This document shows positions 41,496 to 50,946 of a stretch of 64,000 nucleotides of DNA, piece after piece. This DNA is from an uncultured Faecalibacterium sp. (lineage in GTDB: Bacteria; Bacillota; Clostridia; Oscillospirales; Ruminococcaceae). Each line of letters begins with the position of its first letter. Position 1 is the stretch's first letter. The position numbers and the translations under genes were made by a program. The stretch spans positions 10,769-74,768 of the forward strand of contig CABQER010000004.1 of NCBI GenBank assembly GCA_902463235.1. Direction: 5' to 3'. The notes beneath the pieces were generated by a model that saw only the letters and a program-made list of their open reading frames with translations, was not told where the DNA came from and did no database searches.

Positions 41496-43249
41496 TGGAC
41501 GCCCAAAGCTACACCGCGCAGGAGCGGCGTGCGGCCAATCAGGTCTGGGCCGCTGCCGGTGCTTACGGCTTCGAGCCGCTGTTTCTGGCCCGCAATACGG
41601 ACGGCACCATTGATTTTTACATGAACTGCATCGTGGGGCTGGTGCACAAATACTACGGTGACGCGCTGATCCGGGACATTTTTTCCGCTTGGGAGGGCGA
41701 CACATGCCAGCCCATGCTGGACGATATGGCGTGGCTGTACTTAGAAAACGCAGCCTACCGGCTGGAGCTGCCCCGCCGCCCGGTGCTGGAGGCGCTGCGC
41801 TTTGCCCACGCGGACTACTTTTTTGCCATCCAGTACAAGCTTTCGCGGCAGGAGTGGATGGCGAAAAACCAGCTGGTGTACACCATGCAGGCCGCCCGCT
41901 GGCGCAAGGTACTGGGACGCACCGCCCCGGTCATGACCCCTTACGAGAGCAGCCTTGCCGCCGCGCTGGAGCCGGAGAACGCACCAGAACCGGCACAGCT
42001 CAAAAACGACCTGCTGGCGTTGTTTGCAAAATTTGCCCTGTTTGACGGCAAGGTACGACAGAAGCCCGCGCTGCATCTACGGCTGCAGGGCTTTTGGGCA
42101 AAGCTTGCCACCAAAACCATGCCCACCCAGATGATCAAGACCGACCGGGTGACGGTGGAGCATTCCGGTGCGGTGGATGCCACAGGCAGCGGGCTGGCGG
42201 TGGACAAGCGCCGGGCAAATATCACCCTGAAGCAGCGCGCCGCGCAGGACCGCGCCTACATTGAAAGCTGCTTCGGGCGCTGCTTCTACCCGCCGGAACA
42301 GCTGCGCAAGGCCGAGCAGGAACTGTGCACCGGAGTGCATCTGGGCTGTCATTTGTGGTTCAGCGCCGGTGTGCCCAGCCCGGAGCAGGCGCCCACCCCG
42401 GAGGCGCGGCAACTGGCACAGCAGGCCGAATTGCAGGCCGAGCGCAACCGCGCTTACTACGCAAAAAATCAGGAGCTGCACCGCAGCGTGGTGCTGCGCC
42501 TTACCGAGCAGATCCGCAACTGCATTCTGGTGCATCAGCAGCCCGACCAGCGGGTGGCGCGCAGCGGTGATCTGTGTGCCGGGCGGGTGTGGCGCGCCCC
42601 TTACCTGAACGATGACCGGGTGTTTTTGTGCCCGGAGGAGGAAAACTGCCCCGCCTTTACGGTGGATCTGCTGCTGGACGCCTCGGCCTCCCGCCTGCAC
42701 TGTCAGGAGGTGATCGCGGCGCAGGGTGTCATTCTGGCCGAAAGTCTGGCCAACTGCGGCATTCCGGTGCGGGTAAGCGCCTTTAGCAGCCTGCGGGGCT
42801 ACACGGTGCTGCGGGTGCTGAAAGGCTTTGCGGACAAGAACCGGCAGAACATTTTCCGCTATTTCGCCTCTGGCTGGAACCGGGACGGTCTGGCGCTGCG
42901 GGCGGCGGGCGATCTGATCCGGTACGCCCCCGGCCCTGCCCCGCGCCACCTGATGATCCTGCTGACCGACGCCAGCCCCAACGACAGCCGCCGCATCCCG
43001 CCCACAGCAGAGAACCCGCTGGGCTGCGCCTACGAGGACGCCGCCGGCGTAGCCGATACCGCTGCGCAGGTGCGCACCTTGCAGCGGCAGGGCGTGCGGG
43101 TGTCTGCTGTTTTTATGGGCGAGGACAGCAGCGCCGGTGCCGCCGCGCAGATCTACGGCAAAAATATGGCGCGCATCCGCGGCATGGATCAGCTTGCCCG
43201 CGCTGCCGGACGGCTGATCCAGAACGAGATCCGGGAACTTGGCGATTAA
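41495..43249 (+). CDS. VWA-domain protein (CobT/NorD-like), partner of the MoxR ATPase
   Basis: A 584-residue cytoplasmic protein. The C-terminal VWA domain (about 385-580) has MIDAS residues in DASAS and LLTDASPND. The N-terminal 380 residues are helical and hydrophilic without a recognised domain. It is coupled to the MoxR gene by TGATG. Similar pairs activate metal- or cofactor-dependent enzymes (CobS/CobT, NorQ/NorD), but no candidate client enzyme lies next to this pair, except possibly the flavoprotein upstream or the unknown protein downstream. Confidence 0.82.
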   Translation: MDAQSYTAQERRAANQVWAAAGAYGFEPLFLARNTDGTIDFYMNCIVGLVHKYYGDALIRDIFSAWEGDTCQPMLDDMAWLYLENAAYRLELPRRPVLEALRFAHADYFFAIQYKLSRQEWMAKNQLVYTMQAARWRKVLGRTAPVMTPYESSLAAALEPENAPEPAQLKNDLLALFAKFALFDGKVRQKPALHLRLQGFWAKLATKTMPTQMIKTDRVTVEHSGAVDATGSGLAVDKRRANITLKQRAAQDRAYIESCFGRCFYPPEQLRKAEQELCTGVHLGCHLWFSAGVPSPEQAPTPEARQLAQQAELQAERNRAYYAKNQELHRSVVLRLTEQIRNCILVHQQPDQRVARSGDLCAGRVWRAPYLNDDRVFLCPEEENCPAFTVDLLLDASASRLHCQEVIAAQGVILAESLANCGIPVRVSAFSSLRGYTVLRVLKGFADKNRQNIFRYFASGWNRDGLALRAAGDLIRYAPGPAPRHLMILLTDASPNDSRRIPPTAENPLGCAYEDAAGVADTAAQVRTLQRQGVRVSAVFMGEDSSAGAAAQIYGKNMARIRGMDQLARAAGRLIQNEIRELGD

Positions 43250-43255
43250 AGAAGC

Positions 43256-43315
43256 AAAACGACCCCTGTGGGAGCAGTACCGGCCTTAGTCGGCATTTCC
43301 CGCAGGGGTCGTTTT
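43256..43315 (+). terminator. Terminator of the MoxR/VWA pair
   Basis: Stem AAACGACCCCTG/CAGGGGTCGTTT with an internal hairpin, followed by TTTTA. Confidence 0.8.
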
Positions 43316-43412
43316 TACAACCGTTTATTCCAAAGTACAACCATGCTTTGAACCCTTGTTCGCTCTGTGCCACAAGTTTTTGCAAAAGTTTGTCATCTTG
43401 GAAAACTTACAG

Positions 43413-43441
43413 TTGTTTTTTATTCAAAAGTATGCTATACT
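43413..43441 (+). promoter_or_regulatory. Promoter of the 252-residue unknown gene
   Basis: -35 TTGTTT (43413-43418) and -10 TATACT (43436-43441), 17-bp spacer with extended TATGC. Confidence 0.6.
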
Positions 43442-43535
43442 ACGTTCAGAGAAGTTTTATGCAGCCTGTCGGCCTGATCACCCGGCTGGCGTTTTTACAA
43501 CGTTTCGCTGTTTGTTTTCAGGAAGGAGATCAACC

Positions 43536-44294
43536 ATGGATGCTTCCCGTTATTTTGACGCCATGCACAACGCCATGTCCACCCTGCACACTGGTGCACA
43601 GCTGCTGCTCACCGTCCGTTTGCAGGACACCTGCGGCAATGACGCCTACCTTGAAGTAAAACAGCTGCCCGGGGAGCAGAGCGCCCTTGTGTGTTATTCC
43701 ACCATGGGACGGCGCTGCCTGAATTTCCAGCTGTTCCGCAAGGGCTGGCAGCTGTGCCACAATGCGGAGGGGCAGCTGACCGGGCGTTTTCCGTCCAGTG
43801 CCGACAGTCTGCTGAGCCAGACCGACTTCCGCGCCTACTGCCGTGAGGACCGTCTGGATGCTGCCCGCACCCAGCGCCTTGTGGAGGAACTGGGACAGCG
43901 TGCCGGGACCAACTATGTTGGTGCCATCCCGCAGAATGCCCGCACCGGCGCACAGATCACAATCGAAAGCCACCTCGGTCGCGGTGCACGCTGGAGTTAC
44001 TGGAATCAGGACGCTTCCCCCTGCCTGCCGCTTGCTGCCATTTTGTACTGGCTGGCAGATTTTCTGGCCGGGAACGAGCGCCGCGCCCTCCAGTCTGACC
44101 CGCAGGCTGCCGCACTGGCTGCGCAGTGGCTGGCAAAGGACACTGCTGTGTTCTTCTGCCCCTCCCCTGCCCTGACGGTATCCTCTGCAACCGGTCATAG
44201 TGCCCCTGCTGCACGGTGCACCCGCCCCGCCCCGGTGCCTGCTGCACGGAGCAAGAGCTGGCAGAGCGTTCTGGCTGCTATGGCTGCGGTGTAA
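43536..44294 (+). CDS. Unrecognised 252-residue soluble protein
   Basis: The ORF has a strong ribosome site (GGAAGGAG), its own promoter and a strong terminator, so it is a real gene, but I do not recognise its family. It has no signal peptide or membrane helix. The first 210 residues look folded, with several Cys (near residues 31, 50, 58, 71) and a Trp/Tyr-rich stretch (RWSYWNQD). The last 40 residues are Ala/Pro/Ser/Arg-rich. An upstream in-frame extension to 43356 spans the promoter and is rejected. Confidence 0.7.
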   Translation: MDASRYFDAMHNAMSTLHTGAQLLLTVRLQDTCGNDAYLEVKQLPGEQSALVCYSTMGRRCLNFQLFRKGWQLCHNAEGQLTGRFPSSADSLLSQTDFRAYCREDRLDAARTQRLVEELGQRAGTNYVGAIPQNARTGAQITIESHLGRGARWSYWNQDASPCLPLAAILYWLADFLAGNERRALQSDPQAAALAAQWLAKDTAVFFCPSPALTVSSATGHSAPAARCTRPAPVPAARSKSWQSVLAAMAAV

Positions 44295-44326
44295 GCTGGT
44301 ACCTTTTCAATCTGCTTTACATAAAA

Positions 44327-44366
44327 AAGACGAGTGCTCGGTTTTGCCGAGCACTCGTCTTTTTTA
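44327..44366 (+). terminator. Terminator of the 252-residue unknown gene
   Basis: A perfect 15-bp stem AAGACGAGTGCTCGG with its complement, followed by TTTTTT. Confidence 0.9.
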
Positions 44367-44380
44367 CAAAATAACAGCAA

Positions 44381-44420
44381 AAAAGCACCCCGCCAACCGT
44401 TTCCGGTCAGCGGGGTGCTT
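44381..44420 (-). terminator. Terminator of oppA
   Basis: An 11-bp stem AAGCACCCCGC/GCGGGGTGCTT followed on the minus strand by TTTGCTGTT. Confidence 0.8.
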
Positions 44421-44470
44421 AGCGCTTATAGTTTACAGCTCAGCTTACGCTGCACAGCACAGGGAGGAAA

Positions 44471-46198
44471 TCACTCCTCGATGTAGCCGTACTGGAAGTA
44501 CCAGTAGCCGTAGGGGCTGTGCCAGACACCCTTCAGAGAAGAGCTCTGCAGCCAGAACTCGTTGTAGTAAGCAACGGGGATGCAGCCCATATCCTCCATC
44601 AGGATGTCCTCAGCCTTATGCAGCTGAGCAAAGTGCTCGGTGACATCAGCAACCTTGGAAGCCTCCATAGCAGCATCGAAGTCAGGGTTGGAGTACTTAC
44701 CATCGTTGTTGCCGTTGCCGGAGCAGAACAGCTCGATCATGTTGGAAGGATCGTTGTAGTCCATGACCCAGCCGTTACGGGCAACATCGTACTCGCCGGC
44801 ACGGCGAGCAGCGGTGAAGGCAGACCACTCCATCTTGCTGATGCTCAAAGTGATGCCCAGATCGCCCCAAGTCTGCTGCAGGTACTCTGCCAGAGGCACA
44901 TGGTAGCCGGAATCGTTGGTGCTGTACTCGATGGTGGGGAAGCCCTCGCCATTGGGGTAGCCAGCCTCTTCCAGCAGCTTTTTAGCCTCGGCCATATTTG
45001 CCTCGTAGTCAGCTGCAATGTAGGGAGAACCGCCGTTTGCGTTGTCGTAGAAGTAACCGTTCTCGTCCACGATGCCGGGGCCAACCAGGTTGGAAGCAGC
45101 AGAGAAGGTGCCCTGCATGATGGTGTTGCCAACATAGTCGCGGTCGATAGCCAGAGCCAAAGCCTTGCGGACCTTGGCATCCTTGAAGGCATCGCGCTGC
45201 AGGTTCATGCTGACGTAATAGGTGCCCAGAATGGTGTCAACGTAGAAGTCGCCGCCGTCCTCTGCCTTGGTCAGGCTGGGGATCTCGTCGGTGGGCACGT
45301 CCTTGATCAGGACAGCCTCGCCGCTGTTGTAAGCAGCGAAGGAAGCGGAAGAGTCCTCCAGCAGCAGCAGGGTAATGCTGTCGGAAACGATCTTGGAGCT
45401 ATCCCAGCCGCCAACGTAGTTGGGGTTCTTGGTCAGAACGATACGCTCGGAGGGAGTCCACTCGGTGATCATGTAGGGACCGTTGGAGACGAAGGTCTCA
45501 GCGGAGGTGCACCATGCATCGCCGTTGGCCTCAACGGTAGCCTGCTGCACAGGGCTCATGGATGCGAATGCGGCCATCTTGTCGAAGTAGGCGCAGGGGT
45601 AGGACAGCACGATGGTCAGGGTCTTGCCGTCGTCGCTTGCCTTAACGTTCAGAGCATCGGGGTTGGGCTCTGCAGTGGGGTTGCCGTCTGCATCGGGGAA
45701 GCCGGCAGCTTCGTCAAAGCCATCGATCATGCCCAGGCAGGTCTCTGCGTAGGGAGCTGCGGTGTCGGGGTTGACCATACGCTTGAAGCTGTACTCAAAG
45801 TCCTTAGCGGTCAGATCGGTGCCATCGCTCCACTTCAGACCGTCACGCATGGTGAAGGTCCAGGTCAGGCCGTCCTCGCTTTCTTCCCAGCTCTCAGCCT
45901 GGCCGCCAATAACTTCGTTGTTCTCGTTGATGATCAGCAGGGGCTCGAAGATGGTGATGATGGTGTTGGCGCCATCAACAGCGCTGTTCAAAGAGGGATC
46001 CAGAGTCTCGGGGTTGGGGCCGTACTGGACGGTGAAGCCAGCGGTGTTGACACTGCCGGTAGAAGAACCAGCAGCGGAAGAAGCAGAACCGGAGGTTGCG
46101 GTAGAACCGGACTTGCTGCCGCCACAGGCTGCCAGACCCAGAGCAGCGGCACCCACGCCTGCAACCTTGAGGAAATTACGACGAGAAATGCGTTTCAT
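44471..46198 (-). CDS. oppA: Oligopeptide-binding lipoprotein (SBP family 5)
   Basis: A 575-residue extracytoplasmic peptide-binding protein. The leader MKRISRRNFLKVAG leads to lipobox LAAC near residue 24, then a Ser/Gly linker. Family-5 features include 'ETLDPSLNSAVDGANTI', 'WTFTMRDGLKWSDGTDLTA' split between strands, and a C-terminal 'GCIPVAYYNEFWL'. It lies downstream of oppBCDF but has its own strong promoter, which allows the binding protein to exceed the membrane complex. Confidence 0.94.
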   Translation of the reverse strand: MKRISRRNFLKVAGVGAAALGLAACGGSKSGSTATSGSASSAAGSSTGSVNTAGFTVQYGPNPETLDPSLNSAVDGANTIITIFEPLLIINENNEVIGGQAESWEESEDGLTWTFTMRDGLKWSDGTDLTAKDFEYSFKRMVNPDTAAPYAETCLGMIDGFDEAAGFPDADGNPTAEPNPDALNVKASDDGKTLTIVLSYPCAYFDKMAAFASMSPVQQATVEANGDAWCTSAETFVSNGPYMITEWTPSERIVLTKNPNYVGGWDSSKIVSDSITLLLLEDSSASFAAYNSGEAVLIKDVPTDEIPSLTKAEDGGDFYVDTILGTYYVSMNLQRDAFKDAKVRKALALAIDRDYVGNTIMQGTFSAASNLVGPGIVDENGYFYDNANGGSPYIAADYEANMAEAKKLLEEAGYPNGEGFPTIEYSTNDSGYHVPLAEYLQQTWGDLGITLSISKMEWSAFTAARRAGEYDVARNGWVMDYNDPSNMIELFCSGNGNNDGKYSNPDFDAAMEASKVADVTEHFAQLHKAEDILMEDMGCIPVAYYNEFWLQSSSLKGVWHSPYGYWYFQYGYIEE

Positions 46199-46297
46199 AA
46201 TAATATCCTTCCCTTATATCAAATTTGAGTGTGCCAGGTTCCCCCAGCCGCCTCTATATTCGATCCGGTGCAAATGTACACCGGAGGAACACGAATG

Positions 46298-46326
46298 ATT
46301 ATAATGCGTTCTCATACCGGTTACAA
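46298..46326 (-). promoter_or_regulatory. Promoter of oppA
   Basis: -35 TTGTAA (46321-46326), 17-bp spacer, -10 TATAAT (46298-46303). An inverted repeat CCGGTG/CACCGG (46265-46282) lies in the leader. Confidence 0.75.
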
Positions 46327-46412
46327 GCCCAAAACTTGGACTGTAACCATTTTGTGACAACATTTCAGCACTAAGTTGAATTGCTTTCACTTTTTACCGG
46401 TGTGAAGTGTTC

Positions 46413-47408
46413 TCACTTCACGCGGTCAAGGTGATGGCATGCTGCCCAGTGGCCGGTGGAGATCTCCTTGAACTCAGGCACCTCGTTGGCGCACTGCTCG
46501 TCTGCATAGGGGCAGCGGGTGCGGAAACGGCAGCCGGACGGCGGGTTCAGGGGGCTGGGCACATCGCCCTGCAGCACGATACGCTTGGACTGGCGGGCCG
46601 TAATGGGGTCTGCCACCGGAATAGCGGAGATCAGGCTGCGGGTGTAGGGGTGGATGCTATGGGCGATCAGCTCGTAGCTGTCGGCCAGCTCCACCATCTT
46701 GCCCAGATACATGACGCCGATGCGGTTGGAGATGTGCTTCACGACGCTCAGGTCATGGGCGATGAACAGGTAGGTCAGACCCATCTCCTGCTGCAGATCC
46801 TCGAACATATTGACGACCTGTGCCTGAATGGAAACGTCCAGTGCGGAAACAGGCTCGTCACAAACGATGAACTCGGGGTTCACAGCCAGTGCACGGGCAA
46901 TGCCCACGCGCTGACGCTGACCGCCGGAGAACTCGTGGCAGTAGCGGTTTGCGTGCTCACTGTTCAGGCCAACGCGCTCCAGCAGAGCGATGATCTTATC
47001 GTGACGGTCCTTTTCGTTCTCAGCCAGATGATGGATATCAATGCCCTCGCCCACGATGTCGCCAATGGTCATACGGGGGTCCAGACTTGCGTAGGGATCC
47101 TGAAAAACGATCTGCATCCGGCGGCGGTAGGGCAGCATATCCACTGCGATCTTATTGTCCTTATCGAACAACAGGTTGCCGTCATAGTAGATCTTGCCGC
47201 CGGTGGGCTCGTACAGGCGCAGCAGGGTGCGGCCGGTGGTGGTCTTGCCACAGCCGGACTCGCCTACCAGACCAAGGGTCTCGCCCTTGCGGATGGCAAA
47301 GCTTACGTCATCCACGGCCTGAACGTACTTGCGGTTCTTGCCCACACCGCCGGCGGGGAAATACTGCTGCAGGTGCTGGACTTCAACCAGCGTCTTGTGT
47401 TCACTCAT
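46413..47408 (-). CDS. oppF: Oligopeptide ABC transporter ATP-binding protein OppF
   Basis: A 331-residue ATPase with Walker [10 protein letters not shown], signature '[15 protein letters not shown]' and Walker B '[12 protein letters not shown]', ending in the oligopeptide-type C-terminal domain with the Cys-containing '[15 protein letters not shown]'. It starts 4 nt inside the oppD stop (ATGA). An inverted repeat GTGAAGTG/CACTTCAC overlaps its stop but lacks a T-run. Confidence 0.95.
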   Translation of the reverse strand: MSEHKTLVEVQHLQQYFPAGGVGKNRKYVQAVDDVSFAIRKGETLGLVGESGCGKTTTGRTLLRLYEPTGGKIYYDGNLLFDKDNKIAVDMLPYRRRMQIVFQDPYASLDPRMTIGDIVGEGIDIHHLAENEKDRHDKIIALLERVGLNSEHANRYCHEFSGGQRQRVGIARALAVNPEFIVCDEPVSALDVSIQAQVVNMFEDLQQEMGLTYLFIAHDLSVVKHISNRIGVMYLGKMVELADSYELIAHSIHPYTRSLISAIPVADPITARQSKRIVLQGDVPSPLNPPSGCRFRTRCPYADEQCANEVPEFKEISTGHWAACHHLDRVK

Positions 47409-48406
47409 TCTGCCTTTTCCCCTTTCTCAAATGCAGCCTTCTGCTGCAGCCAGCAGTAGGTATAGTGGGTATCGCTGAGCTCGGTGCGCGGGGGCATCTT
47501 GCTCAGACAGATCTTCATGCAGTTCTTGCAGCGGGGCGCAAAGGGGCAGCCGGCCGGCGGATTCAGCAGATCCACAGGGGTACCCTCAATGGGCACAAGG
47601 CGCTCGTGCTCTGCGGTGTTCAGCTTGGGGATGGAGTTGATCAGACCCTTGGTGTACTCGTGACCCGGCTGGTAGAAGATCTCGTCGGTGGTGCCGTACT
47701 CCACAATGTGACCGGCGTACATGACGGCGATCTTCTCGCACATGGATGCCACAACACCCAGATCATGGGTGATCATGATAATGCTCATGCCCAGCTTCTT
47801 GCGCAGATCCTGCATCAGCTCAAGGATCTGTGCCTGAATGGTCACGTCCAGTGCGGTGGTGGGCTCGTCGGCGATCAGCAGCTTGGGCTCACAGGCCAGT
47901 GCAATGGCGATCATCACGCGCTGGCGCATACCGCCGGACAGCTCGTGGGGGTACTGCTTCAGGCGCTTCTCAGGCTCATTGATGCCAACCAATTCCAGCA
48001 GCTCCTTGGCGCGTGCCCATGCCTCGGTCTTGTTCTTATCGGTGTGCAGGCGGATGACCTCCACGATCTGATTGCCGATGGTGTACACCGGGTTCAGGCT
48101 GGTCATGGGGTCCTGGAAGATGATGGAGACCTCGTTGCCGCGGATCTTGCGGAAGTCCTTCTCCTTCATGTTCTCGATCTCGTGGCCGTTGAACCACACC
48201 TTGCCGCCCACCAGCTTGCCGGGGTAAGCGGTCAGACCCATAACAGAGTAGGCGGTGACCGACTTACCGGAGCCGGACTCACCCACAACGCCCAGAACAT
48301 CGCCCTGATTCATGGTAAAGGAAACGCCGTTCAGTGCCTTTACTTCGCCCGCAGGGGTGAAGAAAGAAAGGCGTTCATCTTTGATATCAAGAATTTTCTC
48401 GCTCAT
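47405..48406 (-). CDS. oppD: Oligopeptide ABC transporter ATP-binding protein OppD
   Basis: A 333-residue ATPase with Walker [10 protein letters not shown], signature '[15 protein letters not shown]' and Walker B '[12 protein letters not shown]', and a C-terminal '[12 protein letters not shown]' segment that in this family binds an iron-sulfur cluster or structural metal. It lies 14 bp after oppC and forms the ATPase heterodimer with OppF. Confidence 0.95.
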   Translation of the reverse strand: MSEKILDIKDERLSFFTPAGEVKALNGVSFTMNQGDVLGVVGESGSGKSVTAYSVMGLTAYPGKLVGGKVWFNGHEIENMKEKDFRKIRGNEVSIIFQDPMTSLNPVYTIGNQIVEVIRLHTDKNKTEAWARAKELLELVGINEPEKRLKQYPHELSGGMRQRVMIAIALACEPKLLIADEPTTALDVTIQAQILELMQDLRKKLGMSIIMITHDLGVVASMCEKIAVMYAGHIVEYGTTDEIFYQPGHEYTKGLINSIPKLNTAEHERLVPIEGTPVDLLNPPAGCPFAPRCKNCMKICLSKMPPRTELSDTHYTYCWLQQKAAFEKGEKAE

Positions 48407-48420
48407 TTCTGTTCACCTCA

Positions 48421-49470
48421 TCAATTCTTCAGCTTCGGGTCAAAGGCATCGCGCAGGCCATCGCCGAACAGGTTGAACACAAGGATCATCACGCTGATCA
48501 TCAGTGCGGGGGCGATCAGCAGATGGGGGTAGGTGTTCATGCCCTTGACAGCATCGGTAGCCAGAGAACCCAGAGAAGGCAGCGGGGCTGCAACGCCCAG
48601 ACCGATGAAGCTCAGATAGCTCTCGGTGAAGATGGAAGCCGGGATCTGCAGGGTGGTGGTAACGATCAGAGTACCGATGCAGTTGGTGAGCAGATGCTTT
48701 TTGATGATACGGCCGCTGGAAGCGCCCAGTGCGCGGGCAGCGGTAACGTACTCGCTCTCCTTCAGGATCAGGATCTGGCTGCGGACGATACGCGCCATGC
48801 CGACCCAGTACAACAGCGCAAAGATGATGAAGATGGAGATCATGTTGGGGCCAAGGGTCTGCATCCACTTGAAGCCGGGCTTGCTAGCCAGCGCATCCAG
48901 AGGATCCTTCAGAGCCATGCCCAGCAGGATGATCAGCAGAATATCCGGGATGGTGTACAGAATATCCGTGATACGCATCATGATATTGTCCACCCAGCCG
49001 CCGGCAAAGGCGGAAACAGCGCCGTAAGTGGCGCCGATGATCAGCACCAGCACAGAAGCGATCAGACCGACGGACAGGCTGACGCGGGTGCCCATCATGA
49101 TACGCACCGCAAAGTCACGACCCATACGGTCGGTACCCAGAATGTGCGGGAACACCTTTTCGCCGGCATCGATGCGGGCCTGCTCAGAGGCAGAGTACTC
49201 GAACGGTGCCAGATTGTTGCTGCCCTTCACCTGCTCCGAGTAGCTGTAGGGCCAGACGGCGGGCAGCAGATAGGCAAAGATGGCAATGGCAATGATGAAC
49301 ACAAAGCTGACCATGGCGATCTTGTTCTTCTTCAGGCGGCGGATACCGTCCTTCCAGAAGTTGACGCTTTCGCGCATGACCACCAGACTCTGCTTTTCCT
49401 CATTGCTGGCGGGCAGAAAATCCTCCGCGTTGAGCTGCAGGCTGAGCGGATTCTTTTTAATGTTTTCCAT
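48421..49470 (-). CDS. oppC: Oligopeptide ABC transporter permease OppC
   Basis: A 349-residue permease. An N-terminal OppC_N segment with TM1 (about 46-68) precedes five more helices and the EAA-type motif 'YVTAARALGASSGRIIKKHLL'. The extracytoplasmic loop carries 'HILGTDRMGRDFAVRIM', typical of OppC/DppC. The order oppB-oppC-oppD-oppF is standard. Confidence 0.95.
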   Translation of the reverse strand: MENIKKNPLSLQLNAEDFLPASNEEKQSLVVMRESVNFWKDGIRRLKKNKIAMVSFVFIIAIAIFAYLLPAVWPYSYSEQVKGSNNLAPFEYSASEQARIDAGEKVFPHILGTDRMGRDFAVRIMMGTRVSLSVGLIASVLVLIIGATYGAVSAFAGGWVDNIMMRITDILYTIPDILLIILLGMALKDPLDALASKPGFKWMQTLGPNMISIFIIFALLYWVGMARIVRSQILILKESEYVTAARALGASSGRIIKKHLLTNCIGTLIVTTTLQIPASIFTESYLSFIGLGVAAPLPSLGSLATDAVKGMNTYPHLLIAPALMISVMILVFNLFGDGLRDAFDPKLKN

Positions 49471-49488
49471 GAAAATCGCTCCTTTCTC

Positions 49489-50406
49489 TTACTGCAGCTT
49501 AATGCGCGGGTCGATGATCTTATAAAGGATATCCACGACCACGTTTGCAATGATGACCATGCTGGACAGCAGGATGGTGGTGCCCATGATCATGGTGTAG
49601 TCACGGTTGGTGATGGCAGACACGAAGTCGCGGCCCAGACCGGGCACGGAGAAGATCTTTTCCACCACGAAAGAACCGGTCATCAGGCTGGCCAGCATGG
49701 GGCCGACGTAGGTGATGACAGGCAGGATGGCGTTGCGCAGTGCGTGCTTGAACAGGATCATGAACTGGGACACGCCCTTTGCGCGGGCGGTGCGCATATA
49801 GTCCTGACCCATAACGTCCAGCAGGCTGGAGCGCATCAGACGGGTGATATAAGCCGAGGGATAGATGGCCAGTGCAGTGACCGGCATGATATAGGCGGCT
49901 GCGCTGTTCAGACCAACGGTGGGCAGCACCTTCATGTTCATACCAAACTGGTATAGCAGCAGCACGCTGGAGATAAAGCTGGGGATCGCGATGCCACAGG
50001 TTGCAAACACGATAATAACGTTATCCAGCCACTTACCGCGGTTGTAAGCGGAAATGCAGCCCAGCGGGATGCCCACGCACAGAGCCACGACCACTGCAAT
50101 GCCTGCCAGACGGCAGGACACCGGCAGCTTGCTGGCAATGATCTGGTTCACGGTACGGCCGCGCTGACGCAGGCTCAGACCCAGATCGCCGTGCAAAAGG
50201 CTCTTCATGTAGTTGACGTACTGCACACCCAGCGGCTTATCCAGGCCATACTTTTCGGCCAGAGCCTGCTGAGCAGCGGCACTGATGGACTTTTCTGCCA
50301 CGAACGGGCCACCGGGGACCAGGTTCATGACAAAAAAGGTAACCGTAGCCACAATGAAGATACTGAAGATACCCATTGCGACACGCTTGATGATGTACTT
50401 TGCCAT
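49489..50406 (-). CDS. oppB: Oligopeptide ABC transporter permease OppB
   Basis: A 305-residue permease with an N-terminal helix (YIIKRVAMGIFSIFIVATV region), the 'GDLGLSLRQRGRTV' loop and the EAA motif 'DYMRTARAKGVSQFMILFKHAL'. The ATG at 50406 was chosen for its match to OppB N-termini (MAKYIIKR); GGAG lies 12 nt upstream, a rather long spacing. First gene of the operon, behind a structured leader. Confidence 0.94.
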   Translation of the reverse strand: MAKYIIKRVAMGIFSIFIVATVTFFVMNLVPGGPFVAEKSISAAAQQALAEKYGLDKPLGVQYVNYMKSLLHGDLGLSLRQRGRTVNQIIASKLPVSCRLAGIAVVVALCVGIPLGCISAYNRGKWLDNVIIVFATCGIAIPSFISSVLLLYQFGMNMKVLPTVGLNSAAAYIMPVTALAIYPSAYITRLMRSSLLDVMGQDYMRTARAKGVSQFMILFKHALRNAILPVITYVGPMLASLMTGSFVVEKIFSVPGLGRDFVSAITNRDYTMIMGTTILLSSMVIIANVVVDILYKIIDPRIKLQ

Positions 50407-50476
50407 CGTTTGATGCCACTCCAATCCTATCAATGAATTACTATTTTGCTCTCAGGCCGAGCCATACTTTCCCGCA

Positions 50477-50577
50477 GTCCGCCAGCCTCACACATAGCGG
50501 ACGTCTGTCCTTGGCACACGGACAGAAAAAGCGAATAATAAAACGATGGCATCTTGCGGTCGCATAAACACCATCGT
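50477..50577 (-). promoter_or_regulatory. Structured 5' leader of the opp operon
   Basis: The leader between the opp promoter and oppB is about 190 nt. In transcript order it holds hairpin 1 (ACGATGG/CCATCGT, 50543-50577) followed by TTTATTATT, hairpin 2 (TCTGTCC/GGACAGA, 50504-50526) and hairpin 3 (GTCCGC/GCGGAC, 50477-50502). Hairpin 1 resembles an early terminator. No known riboswitch motif was recognised. Upstream of the promoter, 50631-50863 shows nothing recognisable. Confidence 0.5.
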
Positions 50578-50601
50578 CCATACCCGAGAAACACTCTATC
50601 T

Positions 50602-50630
50602 ATTATAGAGAGAACCACGAATTTTGTCAA
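50602..50630 (-). promoter_or_regulatory. Promoter of the opp operon (perfect consensus)
   Basis: -35 TTGACA (50625-50630), 17-bp spacer, -10 TATAAT (50602-50607): both boxes match the sigma-A consensus exactly. Confidence 0.9.
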
Positions 50631-50863
50631 TTCACATGAAAATAATTCACTTCATTTCAGCAAAGCATGAGTGGAATCTTATACTTTATACAAATTTCCT
50701 GTATATTTGTAGGTAAAAGCGCTACTTTTCTGGTCTTTTTGGCAACTATTCCGGGACGTGCACAGTCTGTTTATCTCTGCCAAGTGCAAAAGACAGTGTC
50801 TCTCCCCCAGAACCATCTATCCATGTCACCGGCATTTTTCTCCATGTTACAGGAAAACTGGCA

Positions 50864-50930
50864 AAAAAAGATCACCCGCAGCCCCTTCTCCGGCACGGTC
50901 GGTGCCCAGGAGATGTGCTGCGGGTGGTCA
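50864..50930 (-). terminator. Terminator of the cps-type operon
   Basis: A long stem joins GACCACCCGCAGC and GCTGCGGGTGATC around an internal hairpin, followed on the minus strand by TTTTTTTGCC. Confidence 0.8.
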
Positions 50931-50946
50931 TGGGTCGTTTTGCGGG

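Noticed and set aside
46402..46421. Inverted repeat GTGAAGTG/CACTTCAC over the oppF stop as a terminator
   Set aside because: No T-run follows on the minus strand, so an intrinsic terminator is not supported.
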